Origin: Variovorax paradoxus | GTDB taxonomy: Bacteria > Pseudomonadota > Gammaproteobacteria > Burkholderiales > Burkholderiaceae_C | Assembly: GCF_030815975.1 (NCBI RefSeq) | Contig: NZ_JAUSXL010000002.1 | Coordinates: 3,150,501 to 3,214,500 of the forward strand | Reading direction: 5' to 3' | DNA: 64,000 nucleotides | Part shown: positions 53,564 through 62,142 of the stretch, piece by piece | How the letters are laid out: each line of letters begins with the position of its first letter | Numbering within the stretch: position 1 is the first letter of the stretch | Made by a program: the position numbers and the translations under genes | The notes under the pieces: model-generated | What the model saw: the letters and a program-made list of their open reading frames with translations, nothing else | Told to the model about the DNA's origin: nothing | Database searches by the model: none

Positions 53564-55147
53564 ATGCTTCGACGATCCCTTCACTGTGCACTCGCCGCCA
53601 TGCTGTTCATGGCAACGGCCGTCCACGCGCTGACCGCCGACGAAGCCCGCGCCATCGCCTCCGGCGAATCCGAATCCCGCATCACCGCGCTCAACCAGGC
53701 CGTGCTCACGGCCGACGAGAAGACCGCCGCCTTCATCCAGGCCATGTCCGAAGACGCGGTCAAGTACACCGAAGACAAGGTCTTCGTGATGAAGAATGAC
53801 AAGGGCTACGACCCCGTGACCGGCGCCGAGCTGAAGGTGCCCGACACGGCCGAGGACGTGGTCAACAACAACCTCATGCGCGGCGCGCTCGATGCCGCGC
53901 AGGCCGCGCTCAAGCTCACGAGCAAGGACGACGCGGTGCGCGCCGAAGCCGCGCAGGCGCTCTTCAAGGAGCCCGACGAATCGCGCGTTCCAATGGTCGA
54001 GAAGGCGCTGGCCGCCGAGACCAACCCGGGCATCAAGGCGCAGCTCCAGCTGGTGCGCGCCGCCAGCATGCTCACCAGCGCCGACAAGGCCAAGCGCCTT
54101 GCCGCCGCCAAGGAGCTTGGCGCCAACAGCAGCCCCGACACCAAGCTGCTGCTCAACCAGCGCCTGGCCGACGAGACCGAGGCCGACGTCAAGGCGGCCA
54201 TCGTCGCCTCCATTGCCAGCATCGACGGCTCGCTGGTGTGGGGCGACCGCATCAACGCGGTGTTCAGCGGCATCAGCCTGGGCTCGGTGCTGCTGCTGGC
54301 CGCGTTGGGCCTGGCCATCACCTACGGGCTGATGGGCGTCATCAACATGGCGCACGGCGAGCTGATGATGATCGGCGCCTACGCCACCTACGTGATGCAG
54401 GGCATCTTCCAGCGCTACATGCCCGAGGCGGCGTTCGGCTGGTACCTGGTGGCGGCGATTCCGGTGGCGTTTTTGAGTTCCGCGCTGGTGGGCGCGGTGC
54501 TCGAGCGCGGCGTGATCCGCTTCCTCTACGGCCGGCCGCTCGAAACGCTGCTGGCCACCTGGGGCATCAGCCTGATGCTGCAGCAGCTCGTGCGCTCGCT
54601 GTTCGGCGCGCAGAACGTCGGCGTGGAAAACCCCGGCTGGATGAGCGGCGGCTTCACCATGCTGAGCAACGTCACGCTGCCGTGGAACCGCATCTGCATC
54701 GTCATCTTCGCGGTGCTCGTGCTGCTCGCGATGGGCTGGCTGATCGGCCGCACGCGCCTTGGCCTGTTCGTGCGCGGCGTCACGCAGAACCGCCCGATTG
54801 CTTCGTGCATGGGCGTGAACACGGCGCGCGTCGACACCTACGCCTTCGCGCTCGGCTCCGGCATCGCGGGCCTCGCGGGCTGCGCGCTGAGCCAGATCGG
54901 CAACGTGGGCCCCGACCTCGGCCAGAGCTACATCGTCGACAGCTTCATGGTGGTGGTGATGGGCGGCGTGGGCCAGCTCGCGGGCACCGTGTATGCGGCC
55001 ATGGGGCTGGGCATTCTCAACAAGTTCATCGAAGGCTGGGCGGGCGCGGTGCTCGCGAAGATCGCGGTGCTGGTTTTCATCATCATCTTCATCCAGAAGC
55101 GGCCTCAGGGCATCTTTGCCATGAAGGGCCGGAGCGCAGAGGCATGA
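53564..55147 (+). CDS. urtB: Urea ABC transporter permease subunit UrtB
   Basis: 527 residues. A signal-like N-terminus (MLRRSLHCALAAMLFMATAV) and about 200 residues of soluble, helical extracytoplasmic domain precede the LivH-type permease (GISLGSVLLLAALGLAITYG, MGVINMAHGELMMIGAYATY, GRTRLGLFVRGVTQNRPIA). The long N-terminal domain is a normal feature of UrtB. The stop overlaps the urtC start as ATGA. Confidence 0.95.
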   Translation: MLRRSLHCALAAMLFMATAVHALTADEARAIASGESESRITALNQAVLTADEKTAAFIQAMSEDAVKYTEDKVFVMKNDKGYDPVTGAELKVPDTAEDVVNNNLMRGALDAAQAALKLTSKDDAVRAEAAQALFKEPDESRVPMVEKALAAETNPGIKAQLQLVRAASMLTSADKAKRLAAAKELGANSSPDTKLLLNQRLADETEADVKAAIVASIASIDGSLVWGDRINAVFSGISLGSVLLLAALGLAITYGLMGVINMAHGELMMIGAYATYVMQGIFQRYMPEAAFGWYLVAAIPVAFLSSALVGAVLERGVIRFLYGRPLETLLATWGISLMLQQLVRSLFGAQNVGVENPGWMSGGFTMLSNVTLPWNRICIVIFAVLVLLAMGWLIGRTRLGLFVRGVTQNRPIASCMGVNTARVDTYAFALGSGIAGLAGCALSQIGNVGPDLGQSYIVDSFMVVVMGGVGQLAGTVYAAMGLGILNKFIEGWAGAVLAKIAVLVFIIIFIQKRPQGIFAMKGRSAEA

Positions 55148-56367
55148 GCAAGGTTGTGTTGCCAACCAAAGGTCCGCTGCTGAGCGGCAAGGGCTGGACA
55201 GCCTTCTTCGTCGCGCTGATCGTGGTGTGCGCGGTGGCGCCGGTGCTCAACATCGTGGTGCCGGCCGGCAGCCCGCTGCACATGAGCGACTACGCGGTGG
55301 CGCTGGTCGGCAAGATCATGTGCTACGCGATCTGCGCGCTGGCCATGGACCTGATCTGGGGCTACACCGGCATCCTCTCGCTGGGCCATGGCCTCTTCTT
55401 CGCGCTCGGCGGCTACATGATGGGCATGTACCTGATGCGCCAGATCGGCCGCGACGGCAACTACAAGAGCGACCTGCCGGACTTCATGGTGTTCCTCGAC
55501 TGGAAGACGCTGCCCTGGCACTGGACCTTCAGCGACAGCTTCATTGCGACGCTGGTGCTGATCGTCGCGGTGCCGGGCCTGATTGCCTTCGTGTTCGGCT
55601 TCTTCGCCTTCCGCTCGCGCATCAAGGGCGTGTATTTCTCGATCATCACGCAGGCCATGACCTTCGCGGCCATGCTGCTGTTCTTCCGCAACGAGACCGG
55701 CTTCGGCGGCAACAACGGCTTCACCGATTTCAAGCGCATCCTGGGTATTCCGATCGCCACGCAGGAAATGCGCATGACGCTGTTCGCGCTCACCGGCCTC
55801 ACGCTGCTGGGCTTCTTCCTGTTTGCCAGGTGGCTCATCGGCAGCAAGTTCGGCCGCGTGCTGCAGGCCATCCGCGACGCCGAAACGCGCGTGATGTTCT
55901 CGGGCTACAACCCGCTGCCGTACAAGCTCACGATCTGGGTCATCTCGGCTGTGATGTGCGGCGTGGCCGGTGCGCTGTACGTGCCGCAGGTGGGCATCAT
56001 CAACCCGGGCGAGATGAGCGCGGCCAATTCCATCGAGATTGCGATCTGGGCTGCGGTGGGCGGGCGCGCCACGCTGATCGGTCCGATCATCGGCGCCTTC
56101 ATCGTCAACGGCGCGAAGAGCTGGCTCACGGTGGCCTACCCCGAGTACTGGCTGTACTTCCTGGGGGCCTTGTTCATTGCTGTCACGCTGTTCCTGCCGA
56201 ACGGCATCGTGGGCCTGGTGCGCAAGTGGCTCTCGAGGGAGAAGGCGCCGGCCGGCGTGAGCGCCGGCCGTGCAGAAGCACAGCGTGCCATGGCCGCCGC
56301 GCAAGGCGTGGAGCCGGAGGCGCTGCACGCGCCGCTGGTGGCCGAAGCGAAGGGAGCGCGCGCATGA
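55144..56367 (+). CDS. urtC: Urea ABC transporter permease subunit UrtC
   Basis: 407 residues, LivM-type permease. Family stretches are CAMALDLIWGYTGILSLGHGL-like sequence around residue 70 (ALAMDLIWGYTGILSLGHG), FFRNETGFGGNNGFTDFKRI, and GRVLQAIRDAETRVMFSGYN. It has about ten hydrophobic segments and ends with an Ala-rich cytoplasmic tail. It overlaps urtB and urtD by ATGA. Confidence 0.95.
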   Translation: MSKVVLPTKGPLLSGKGWTAFFVALIVVCAVAPVLNIVVPAGSPLHMSDYAVALVGKIMCYAICALAMDLIWGYTGILSLGHGLFFALGGYMMGMYLMRQIGRDGNYKSDLPDFMVFLDWKTLPWHWTFSDSFIATLVLIVAVPGLIAFVFGFFAFRSRIKGVYFSIITQAMTFAAMLLFFRNETGFGGNNGFTDFKRILGIPIATQEMRMTLFALTGLTLLGFFLFARWLIGSKFGRVLQAIRDAETRVMFSGYNPLPYKLTIWVISAVMCGVAGALYVPQVGIINPGEMSAANSIEIAIWAAVGGRATLIGPIIGAFIVNGAKSWLTVAYPEYWLYFLGALFIAVTLFLPNGIVGLVRKWLSREKAPAGVSAGRAEAQRAMAAAQGVEPEALHAPLVAEAKGARA

Positions 56368-57242
56368 CGCCCGACCTGATGGAAGCTGGCGCGGAGCGCG
56401 CGGCGCGCGCCCACGGCGTTCCCTATGTGAGCAGCAGCACCGAGTCGGGCGGCCGCGCCGCGGACTTCGGCCGCATCGCCACGCCGGGCGAGGTGGACGT
56501 GACGCACGGCCGCATCCTCTACCTCGAAGACGTGAGCGTGAGCTTCGACGGCTTCAAGGCCATCAACAAGCTCTCGCTCGACATTGCGCCGGGTGAGCTG
56601 CGCTGCATCATCGGCCCGAACGGCGCGGGCAAGACGACGATGATGGACATCATCACCGGCAAGACGCGGCCCGACGAGGGCACGGTGTTCTTCGGCAGCA
56701 CCATCGACCTGCTGCGCCATCGCGAGGCCGACATCGCCCAGCTGGGCATCGGCCGCAAGTTCCAGAAGCCGACGGTGTTCGAGCATCTCACCGTGTTCGA
56801 GAACCTTGAACTCGCGCTCAAGACCAACAAGGGCGTTCGCGCCTCGATGCTGTTCAGGCTCGACTCGGCGCAGAGCGACCGGCTCGCCGAAGTGCTGCAG
56901 ACCATTCACCTGGCCGACAGCGTGTCGCGCCTGGCCGGCAACCTGAGCCATGGCCAGAAGCAGTGGCTCGAGATCGGCATGCTGCTGATGCAGGACCCGA
57001 AGCTGCTGCTGCTCGACGAGCCCGTGGCCGGCATGACCGACGAGGAAACAGCGCGCACCGCCGAGTTGTTCCTTACGCTCAAGGGCAAGCACTCGCTGAT
57101 GGTGGTGGAGCACGACATGAGCTTCATCCGCACCATTTCCGAGATCGTCACTGTCTTGTGCGACGGGTCTGTGTTGGCACAAGGCACGCTCGACGAAGTG
57201 CAAGCTGACGAGCGTGTGATCGAGGTTTACCTTGGGCGTTGA
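56364..57242 (+). CDS. urtD: Urea ABC transporter ATP-binding protein UrtD
   Basis: 292 residues, LivG-type ATPase with about 50 extra N-terminal residues. Walker A IIGPNGAGKTTMMDII, signature NLSHGQKQWLEIGMLL, Walker B KLLLLDEPVAGMT, H-loop MVVEHDMSFIRTI. The extension (RAARAHGVPYVSSS) is not conserved in E. coli LivG. A 327-nt gap with two repeats separates it from urtE. Confidence 0.95.
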   Translation: MTPDLMEAGAERAARAHGVPYVSSSTESGGRAADFGRIATPGEVDVTHGRILYLEDVSVSFDGFKAINKLSLDIAPGELRCIIGPNGAGKTTMMDIITGKTRPDEGTVFFGSTIDLLRHREADIAQLGIGRKFQKPTVFEHLTVFENLELALKTNKGVRASMLFRLDSAQSDRLAEVLQTIHLADSVSRLAGNLSHGQKQWLEIGMLLMQDPKLLLLDEPVAGMTDEETARTAELFLTLKGKHSLMVVEHDMSFIRTISEIVTVLCDGSVLAQGTLDEVQADERVIEVYLGR

Positions 57243-57290
57243 TGTTGTCGTTCTTCGGGGTACGGCGATGGAGGCTGTGCCCTTGACTCC

Positions 57291-57327
57291 CTCCCTCTCC
57301 CTCCGGGAGAGGGCCGGGGTGAGGGCA
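57291..57327 (+). repeat. Single copy of the 37-nt GC-rich repeat unit
   Basis: The unit starts CTCCCTCTCCCTCCGGGAGA and ends GTGAGGGCA, the same length and hairpin design as the paired units at 27579 and 53425. Here only one arm is present, in the urtD-urtE gap. Confidence 0.8.
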
Positions 57328-57375
57328 GGCGGCATCAAAACCACAACCAGCGCCCGGCATGCGGCGCGGTGTGGA

Positions 57376-57511
57376 CGGCCCCTCTGTGCCGCCGAGGAGC
57401 GCAGCGTTTTGCGGATCAGGGCTCGCAGCTGTTTGAGCGAAGCGAGTTCTGCGAGACCCCGCGAAACGCGAGCACCGCAGGGCAGCCCGAAGGGCCGGCA
57501 CAGTGGGGCCG
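57376..57511. repeat. Imperfect long palindrome in the urtD-urtE gap
   Basis: Three nested complementary segments share a centre near 57440: 57376-57391 with 57496-57511 (one mismatch), 57404-57414 with 57459-57469 (one mismatch) and CTCGCAG 57422-57428 with CTGCGAG 57449-57455. The whole can fold as one 136-nt hairpin. The 327-nt gap (57243-57569) contains only this and the 37-nt unit; I see no gene in it. Confidence 0.7.
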
Positions 57512-57569
57512 ACCGCGCCGTGCCGCATACCGGGCGCTTCCACTAAAGACAAAGGAAGGCGTCCAAAAA

Positions 57570-58262
57570 ATGCTGACAGTCAAGAACATCCACCAGTACT
57601 ACGGCGGCTCCCACATCCTCCGCGACCTGAGCTTCGAGGCGAAACTCGGCAAGGTCACGGTATTGCTGGGCCGCAACGGCGTAGGCAAGACGACATTGCT
57701 CAAGTCGCTGATGGGCCTGGTCCCCATCAGGAGCGGCAGCATCGAGCTCGAAGGCAAGCCGATCCACAAGGCCACCCCTTATGAAAGGGCAAGGGCAGGC
57801 ATCGGCTTCGTCCCTCAAGGCCGCGAAATCTTCGCCAGGCTCACCGTGGAAGAAAACCTGCGCATGGGCCTCGCCTACAAGAGCGGCAGCACGCCCATCC
57901 CGTCGGAATTGTTCGACCTGTTCCCCGTGCTCAAGCAGATGATCAACCGAAGAGGCGGCGATCTCTCCGGCGGGCAGCAGCAGCAGCTTGCGATCGCGCG
58001 CGTGCTGGCGCCCAAGCCCAAGCTGCTGATCCTCGACGAGCCGACAGAAGGCATCCAGCCCAGCATCATCAAGGACATCGGCCGCGTCATCCGCATGCTG
58101 GCCGACCGCGGCGACATGGCCATCGTGCTGTGCGAGCAGTACTACGACTTCGCCCAGGAACTGGCCGACGACTACCTCGTGATGGAGCGCGGCGAGGTCA
58201 TTGCGCGCGGCCTCGGCAAGGACATGGAAGCCCAGGGCGTGCGCCAGCTCGTCGCGATCTGA
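57570..58262 (+). CDS. urtE: Urea ABC transporter ATP-binding protein UrtE
   Basis: 230 residues, LivF-type ATPase, starting MLTVKNIHQYYGGSHILRDL. Walker A LLGRNGVGKTTLLKSL, Q-loop IGFVPQGREIFARLTVEEN, signature DLSGGQQQQLAIARVL, Walker B LLILDEPTEGIQPSI; the EGIQPSI string and switch region VLCEQYYDFAQELADDY are typical of UrtE. No urease gene follows; an unrelated MFS gene is next. Confidence 0.95.
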   Translation: MLTVKNIHQYYGGSHILRDLSFEAKLGKVTVLLGRNGVGKTTLLKSLMGLVPIRSGSIELEGKPIHKATPYERARAGIGFVPQGREIFARLTVEENLRMGLAYKSGSTPIPSELFDLFPVLKQMINRRGGDLSGGQQQQLAIARVLAPKPKLLILDEPTEGIQPSIIKDIGRVIRMLADRGDMAIVLCEQYYDFAQELADDYLVMERGEVIARGLGKDMEAQGVRQLVAI

Positions 58263-58329
58263 CAGCCGGCCGGTCACCCGCCGGCATGCCGGTATCAGCC
58301 CCGCAGCATCGCCGTATCGGCAGAAATTC

Positions 58330-58346
58330 AGGGTTTACCCTAAAAT
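58330..58346 (+). promoter_or_regulatory. Candidate -10 and small palindrome upstream of MFS gene
   Basis: AGGGT-TT-ACCCT (58330-58341) adjoins TAAAAT (58341-58346), 45 nt before the TTG start at 58392. No clear -35 was found. A regulator overlapping the -10 is possible. Confidence 0.3.
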
Positions 58347-58391
58347 TGGCTCCTGCCCGTCGCCGCCGGGCACCCTCCCAGGAGCCTGGCC

Positions 58392-59651
58392 TTGAACGCC
58401 TCCCCACCCGCACTGGACAGCGCGGACACCGACATTTCCGTTTCATCTCCCGCTGCCGCGCCCGTCAACTTCCTGCGCGCCGTGCTCGCGCTCGGCGTCG
58501 GCGGCTTTGCCATCGGCACCGGCGAATTCGTGATCATGGGGCTGCTGCCCGAGGTCGCGAGCGACATCGCCGTCAGCATTCCGCAAGCCGGCCACGTCAT
58601 CAGCGCCTATGCGCTCGGCGTGGTCATCGGCGCGCCCGTGCTCGCAGTGCTCGCCGCAGGCTGGCGCCGACGCGCTTTGCTGATCGCCCTCATGGCCGTG
58701 TTTGCCGCCGGCAACTTCGCCAGCGCGATGGCGCCGGGCTACATGTCGCTTAACCTGCTGCGCTTTGCGACCGGGCTGCCGCACGGCACCTACTTCGGCG
58801 TTGCCGCGCTCGTGGCGGCCACGCTCGCGCCGCCCGGGCGCCGCGCGCGCGCCGTGGGCCTCGTGATGCTGGGGCTCACCGGCGCCACGCTGGTCGGCGT
58901 GCCGATCGCGGCATGGCTCGGCCAGCTGTTCGGCTGGCGCGCGGCGTTCGTGTTCGTCGGACTCATCGCGCTGGTGGCCGTGGCGCTGCTGCGGCGCGAC
59001 ATCCCCGACCTGGCCGCCCCCGCGGGTGCCAGTCCCTGGCGCGAGCTCGGCGCGCTCAGGCGCAAGCAGGTGTGGTTCACGCTCGGCATCGGCGCCATCG
59101 GATTCGGCGGCATGTTCTCGGTGTTCAGCTACATCAAGCCCACGCTCATCGAAGTGGCCGGCCTGCCGCTGGGTGGCGTGCCCTTCGTGCTTGCGCTGTT
59201 CGGCCTCGGCATGGTCACCGGCAACCTCGTCGGCTCGCGCCTGGCCGACAAGTCGCTGATGCGCACCATCGGCGGCCTGCTGGTGTATGCGGCATTGGTG
59301 CTCGCGATGTTCTCGTTCGCCGCGCATCACGTGGTCACCGCGGCGATCAACGTGTTTCTCATCGGCACCACCGTGGCCATCGGCCCGGCGCTGCAGATCC
59401 GCCTGATGGACGTGGCCGGCGACGCGCAGACGCTCGCTGCCGCGCTCAACCATTCCGCCTTCAACATGGCCAATGCGCTGGGCGCCTGGCTCGGCGGCGT
59501 GGCCATTGCGGCCGGGCTGGGCTGGACCTCGACCGGGTGGGTGGGTGCGCTGCTCGCGCTGGCAGGCGTGGGCGTGTTCGCCTGGGCGCTGATGAGTGCA
59601 CGGGCGAGCGCCCGGCCGAACAATGTGGCCTGCGAGGGCTCCGCCGGCTAG
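58392..59651 (+). CDS. MFS transporter, DHA1 (sugar-efflux/AraJ-like) type
   Basis: 419 residues with 12 hydrophobic segments. The start TTG at 58392 has GGAG 7 nt upstream. Family stretches are GGFAIGTGEFVIMGLLPEVA, AGHVISAYALGVVIGAPVLA and RFATGLPHGTYFGVAALVAA, resembling AraJ/YdhP/NepI-type efflux carriers. The TGEF motif is typical. The substrate is unknown. It follows urtE by 129 nt with its own probable promoter and so need not belong to the urea operon. Confidence 0.88.
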   Translation: MNASPPALDSADTDISVSSPAAAPVNFLRAVLALGVGGFAIGTGEFVIMGLLPEVASDIAVSIPQAGHVISAYALGVVIGAPVLAVLAAGWRRRALLIALMAVFAAGNFASAMAPGYMSLNLLRFATGLPHGTYFGVAALVAATLAPPGRRARAVGLVMLGLTGATLVGVPIAAWLGQLFGWRAAFVFVGLIALVAVALLRRDIPDLAAPAGASPWRELGALRRKQVWFTLGIGAIGFGGMFSVFSYIKPTLIEVAGLPLGGVPFVLALFGLGMVTGNLVGSRLADKSLMRTIGGLLVYAALVLAMFSFAAHHVVTAAINVFLIGTTVAIGPALQIRLMDVAGDAQTLAAALNHSAFNMANALGAWLGGVAIAAGLGWTSTGWVGALLALAGVGVFAWALMSARASARPNNVACEGSAG

Positions 59652-59662
59652 CCGGGCCTTCT

Positions 59663-60625
59663 TCAGGCTTGCGCGGCCAGCGCCCGATAGAGCTTGAGCG
59701 CCGTGCGCGCGGTCTGCTCGTCGCAGATCAGCACCGACAGCAGCTTTGCGCGCAGCACCGCTGCAATGATCGGCGCCTTGTTCTCGCCGCCCGAGGCGAC
59801 GATCACCGTGGGAATGCGCGCCAGCTCTTCGAGCGAGGGCGCGACTACGCGCAGGTTCAGCGCATGCTTCACCGGCTTGCCGTGGCGGTCGAGGAACTGG
59901 CCGATGATGTCGCCCACCGCCTTGGCCTGCCGCAGCCCGGCCACGGGCACATCCTTGGGCAGGCCGTAGCGCACCAGCAGCGAGCGCGTGCTCAGGTCGC
60001 CCACGCTCAGCAGCGCGACGTCGTTGGCCGCGATCTGGCCGAACGCTTCCTTGAAGACATCTTGTGAAACGATGGTGTCGCGCGACCTGGCGCTGCCCGC
60101 GTACAGGGGCGCCGCCAGGTAGCTGCATTGCGCGCCCAGCCGCGCGGCCAGTGCGCTGGCCGTTTCGAAGGTGTTGATCTCCAGGCCGCGCGTCAAGCCG
60201 CCCATCATGGAGTTCACGTGCAGGTTGGGCCACTGCCCCGGCGCGACGTGGCGGATCGCTTCGCGCAGCGTGGCGCCCCAGCCCACGCCGAGGCCGCGCA
60301 CGCGGTGCGTCTCGAGATGCTTCGACAGGTATTCGCCGGCCGTGCGGCCCAGCAGCACCGGAATGAGATCGGGGCTCTCGGGCGTGGGGATGATCACCGC
60401 CTCGCGCAGGCCGCACGCCTCGCGCAGCTCTTCCTCGAGCCGCAGGCAGCTCTCGTGCCGCGAGTTGATCTTGATGCTGACGAGCCCGCTTTCGCGCGCC
60501 TCGCCCAGCAGGCGGTTCACGCGCAGCCGCGTGAGGCCGAGCCTCGTGGCGATGCCGTCCTGCGTGAGCCCCTCCATGTAGTAGAGCCAGGCCACGCGCA
60601 CCGCCACCTGATCTTCGTCAGCCAT
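59663..60625 (-). CDS. SorC/DeoR-type sugar-binding transcriptional regulator
   Basis: 320 residues. The N-terminal helix-turn-helix is YYMEGLTQDGIATRLGLTRL with RVNRLLGEARESGLVSI. The C-terminal sugar-phosphate-binding domain has GLGVGWGATLREAIRHVAPG, LNVMGGLTRG-like MMGGLTRGLEINTFETASAL and IVASGGENKAPIIAAVLRAK. Members bind a phosphorylated sugar or polyol. It is divergent from the glycerol-1-phosphate dehydrogenase/transporter genes and probably controls them. Confidence 0.92.
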   Translation of the reverse strand: MADEDQVAVRVAWLYYMEGLTQDGIATRLGLTRLRVNRLLGEARESGLVSIKINSRHESCLRLEEELREACGLREAVIIPTPESPDLIPVLLGRTAGEYLSKHLETHRVRGLGVGWGATLREAIRHVAPGQWPNLHVNSMMGGLTRGLEINTFETASALAARLGAQCSYLAAPLYAGSARSRDTIVSQDVFKEAFGQIAANDVALLSVGDLSTRSLLVRYGLPKDVPVAGLRQAKAVGDIIGQFLDRHGKPVKHALNLRVVAPSLEELARIPTVIVASGGENKAPIIAAVLRAKLLSVLICDEQTARTALKLYRALAAQA

Positions 60626-60693
60626 CCGAACGCTCCGCTGTTGTTATCCCCGGATTCTGCCCGCGCCGCCCAAAACCTCGGGTAGTCACCGGC

Positions 60694-60731
60694 TTGAAAC
60701 AAATGAATTTCAGAATATACACTTGTTCATT
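60694..60731 (+). promoter_or_regulatory. Sigma70 promoter with operator-like repeat for the glycerol-1-phosphate operon
   Basis: TTGAAA (60694-60699), 16 nt, TATACA (60716-60721). The -35/-10 region overlaps AATGAA (60702-60707) and its complement TTCATT (60726-60731). It lies in the 139-nt gap divergent from the SorC-type gene. Confidence 0.55.
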
Positions 60732-60764
60732 GCAGCCCTATCGGCGCCCTGATCCCCTGGAGAC

Positions 60765-62117
60765 ATGAGCGACAACACATCCTTGCTGAAAGCCGCATTG
60801 CGCGACGCCGAGGTCACGAAAGAGGTGGTTGTCGAGCGTGCCGCGGCGCATGCGCTGCCCGGCGTCCTGCGGCGCGCGGCGCCCGGTGCGCGCTGGATGA
60901 TCGTGGCCGACGACACCACGTGGGACATCGCGGGCCAGGCGGCGCAGGCGCTGCTGGAGGCGCAGGGCATCGCGCTTGCGCCGCCCCTGATGCTGCCCGC
61001 GCGCCCCCGGCTCAAGCCGCGCGTGGCGGCCTCGGCCACCATCGCGCGCAAGCTCGCCGTGCACGACCTGGTGCCGTTGGCCGTGGGTTCCGGTGTTGTC
61101 AACGACCTCGTCAAGCATGCGGCAATGCTCGCTGGCAAGCCGTATGTCTGTTTCGCCACCGCGGCCTCGATGGACGGCTACGCCGCCTCCGGCGCGGCGC
61201 TGCTCGACGAAGACGGCTTCAAGCGCACGCTGGCCTGCCCGCCGCCCGTGGCAGTGCTGGCCGACCTCGACGTGCTCGGCGCGGCGCCCGCGCGCATGAC
61301 GGCCTGGGGCTACGGCGATCTTGCCGGCAAGACCGTGGCCGGTGCCGACTGGCTGCTGGCCGATGCGCTCGGCATCGAGCCCTTGAGCCGCCGGCCCTTC
61401 GACATGGTGCAGGCGCACCTGCGCGGATGGCTCGGCGCACCCGGCCGGCTCGCCGCGCGCGAGCCTGAAGCCATGGGCGACCTGATGGCCGGCCTCCTGG
61501 TCAGCGGCTTCGCCATGCAGGCCCACGGCAACTCGCGCCCGGCCAGCGGCAGCGACCACCAGTTCTCCCACCTGTGGGAGATGGAGAACCTGCAGGCCGG
61601 CGGCGAGCCCGCCGCGCACGGCGCCTGCGTGGGCGTTGGCTGCGTCGCCATGCTGGCGCTGTACGAATGGCTGCTGGCCCGGCCCGACACCGCGCTCGCA
61701 TCGGCCGCCGGGCAGGCAGAGGATGGCTACGACGACGCCGCACTCTCGCGCGAGATCGACGCCGCATTCGACCGCGAAGAATTCCGCACCGCCGCACGCG
61801 GCGAGATGACGGCCAAGCGCGCGGCTGGCGGCCGCCGCGCGCGCATCGAGGGCTTCGCAGGCGTCTGGCCCGTGCTGCGCGGCCAACTTGCCAGCCAGCT
61901 CATCGGCGCCAACGACATGCAGCAGCGCCTGCGCACCCTCGGCGCCGCCGCGCACCCGCGCGACCTCGGCATCGCGGGCGCGCGCCTCGCCGCCGACTAC
62001 CGCCGCGCACGCCTCATCCGGCGGCGCTACACATTGCTCGACCTGCTCGACGACATCGGCTGGCTCGATGCCGCGATCAGCGATCTCTTCAGCCCCGGCG
62101 GCTTCTGGGCTGCCTGA
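60765..62117 (+). CDS. sn-glycerol-1-phosphate dehydrogenase family protein (AraM/EgsA-like)
   Basis: 450 residues. Iron/zinc alcohol dehydrogenase-like fold. The nucleotide-binding part has AVGSGVVNDLVKHAAMLAG and KPYVCFATAASMDGYAASGA, as in AraM of Bacillus and EgsA of archaea. Metal-ligand His are likely in GSDHQFSHLWEMEN. AraM interconverts glycerone phosphate and sn-glycerol-1-phosphate. It is about 55 residues longer than B. subtilis AraM (394). GGAG lies 4 nt before the ATG. It is followed after 25 nt by a glycerophosphate-type binding protein gene. Confidence 0.88.
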   Translation: MSDNTSLLKAALRDAEVTKEVVVERAAAHALPGVLRRAAPGARWMIVADDTTWDIAGQAAQALLEAQGIALAPPLMLPARPRLKPRVAASATIARKLAVHDLVPLAVGSGVVNDLVKHAAMLAGKPYVCFATAASMDGYAASGAALLDEDGFKRTLACPPPVAVLADLDVLGAAPARMTAWGYGDLAGKTVAGADWLLADALGIEPLSRRPFDMVQAHLRGWLGAPGRLAAREPEAMGDLMAGLLVSGFAMQAHGNSRPASGSDHQFSHLWEMENLQAGGEPAAHGACVGVGCVAMLALYEWLLARPDTALASAAGQAEDGYDDAALSREIDAAFDREEFRTAARGEMTAKRAAGGRRARIEGFAGVWPVLRGQLASQLIGANDMQQRLRTLGAAAHPRDLGIAGARLAADYRRARLIRRRYTLLDLLDDIGWLDAAISDLFSPGGFWAA

Positions 62118-62142
62118 CCCCAACGATCCACAGGAGACAGCG

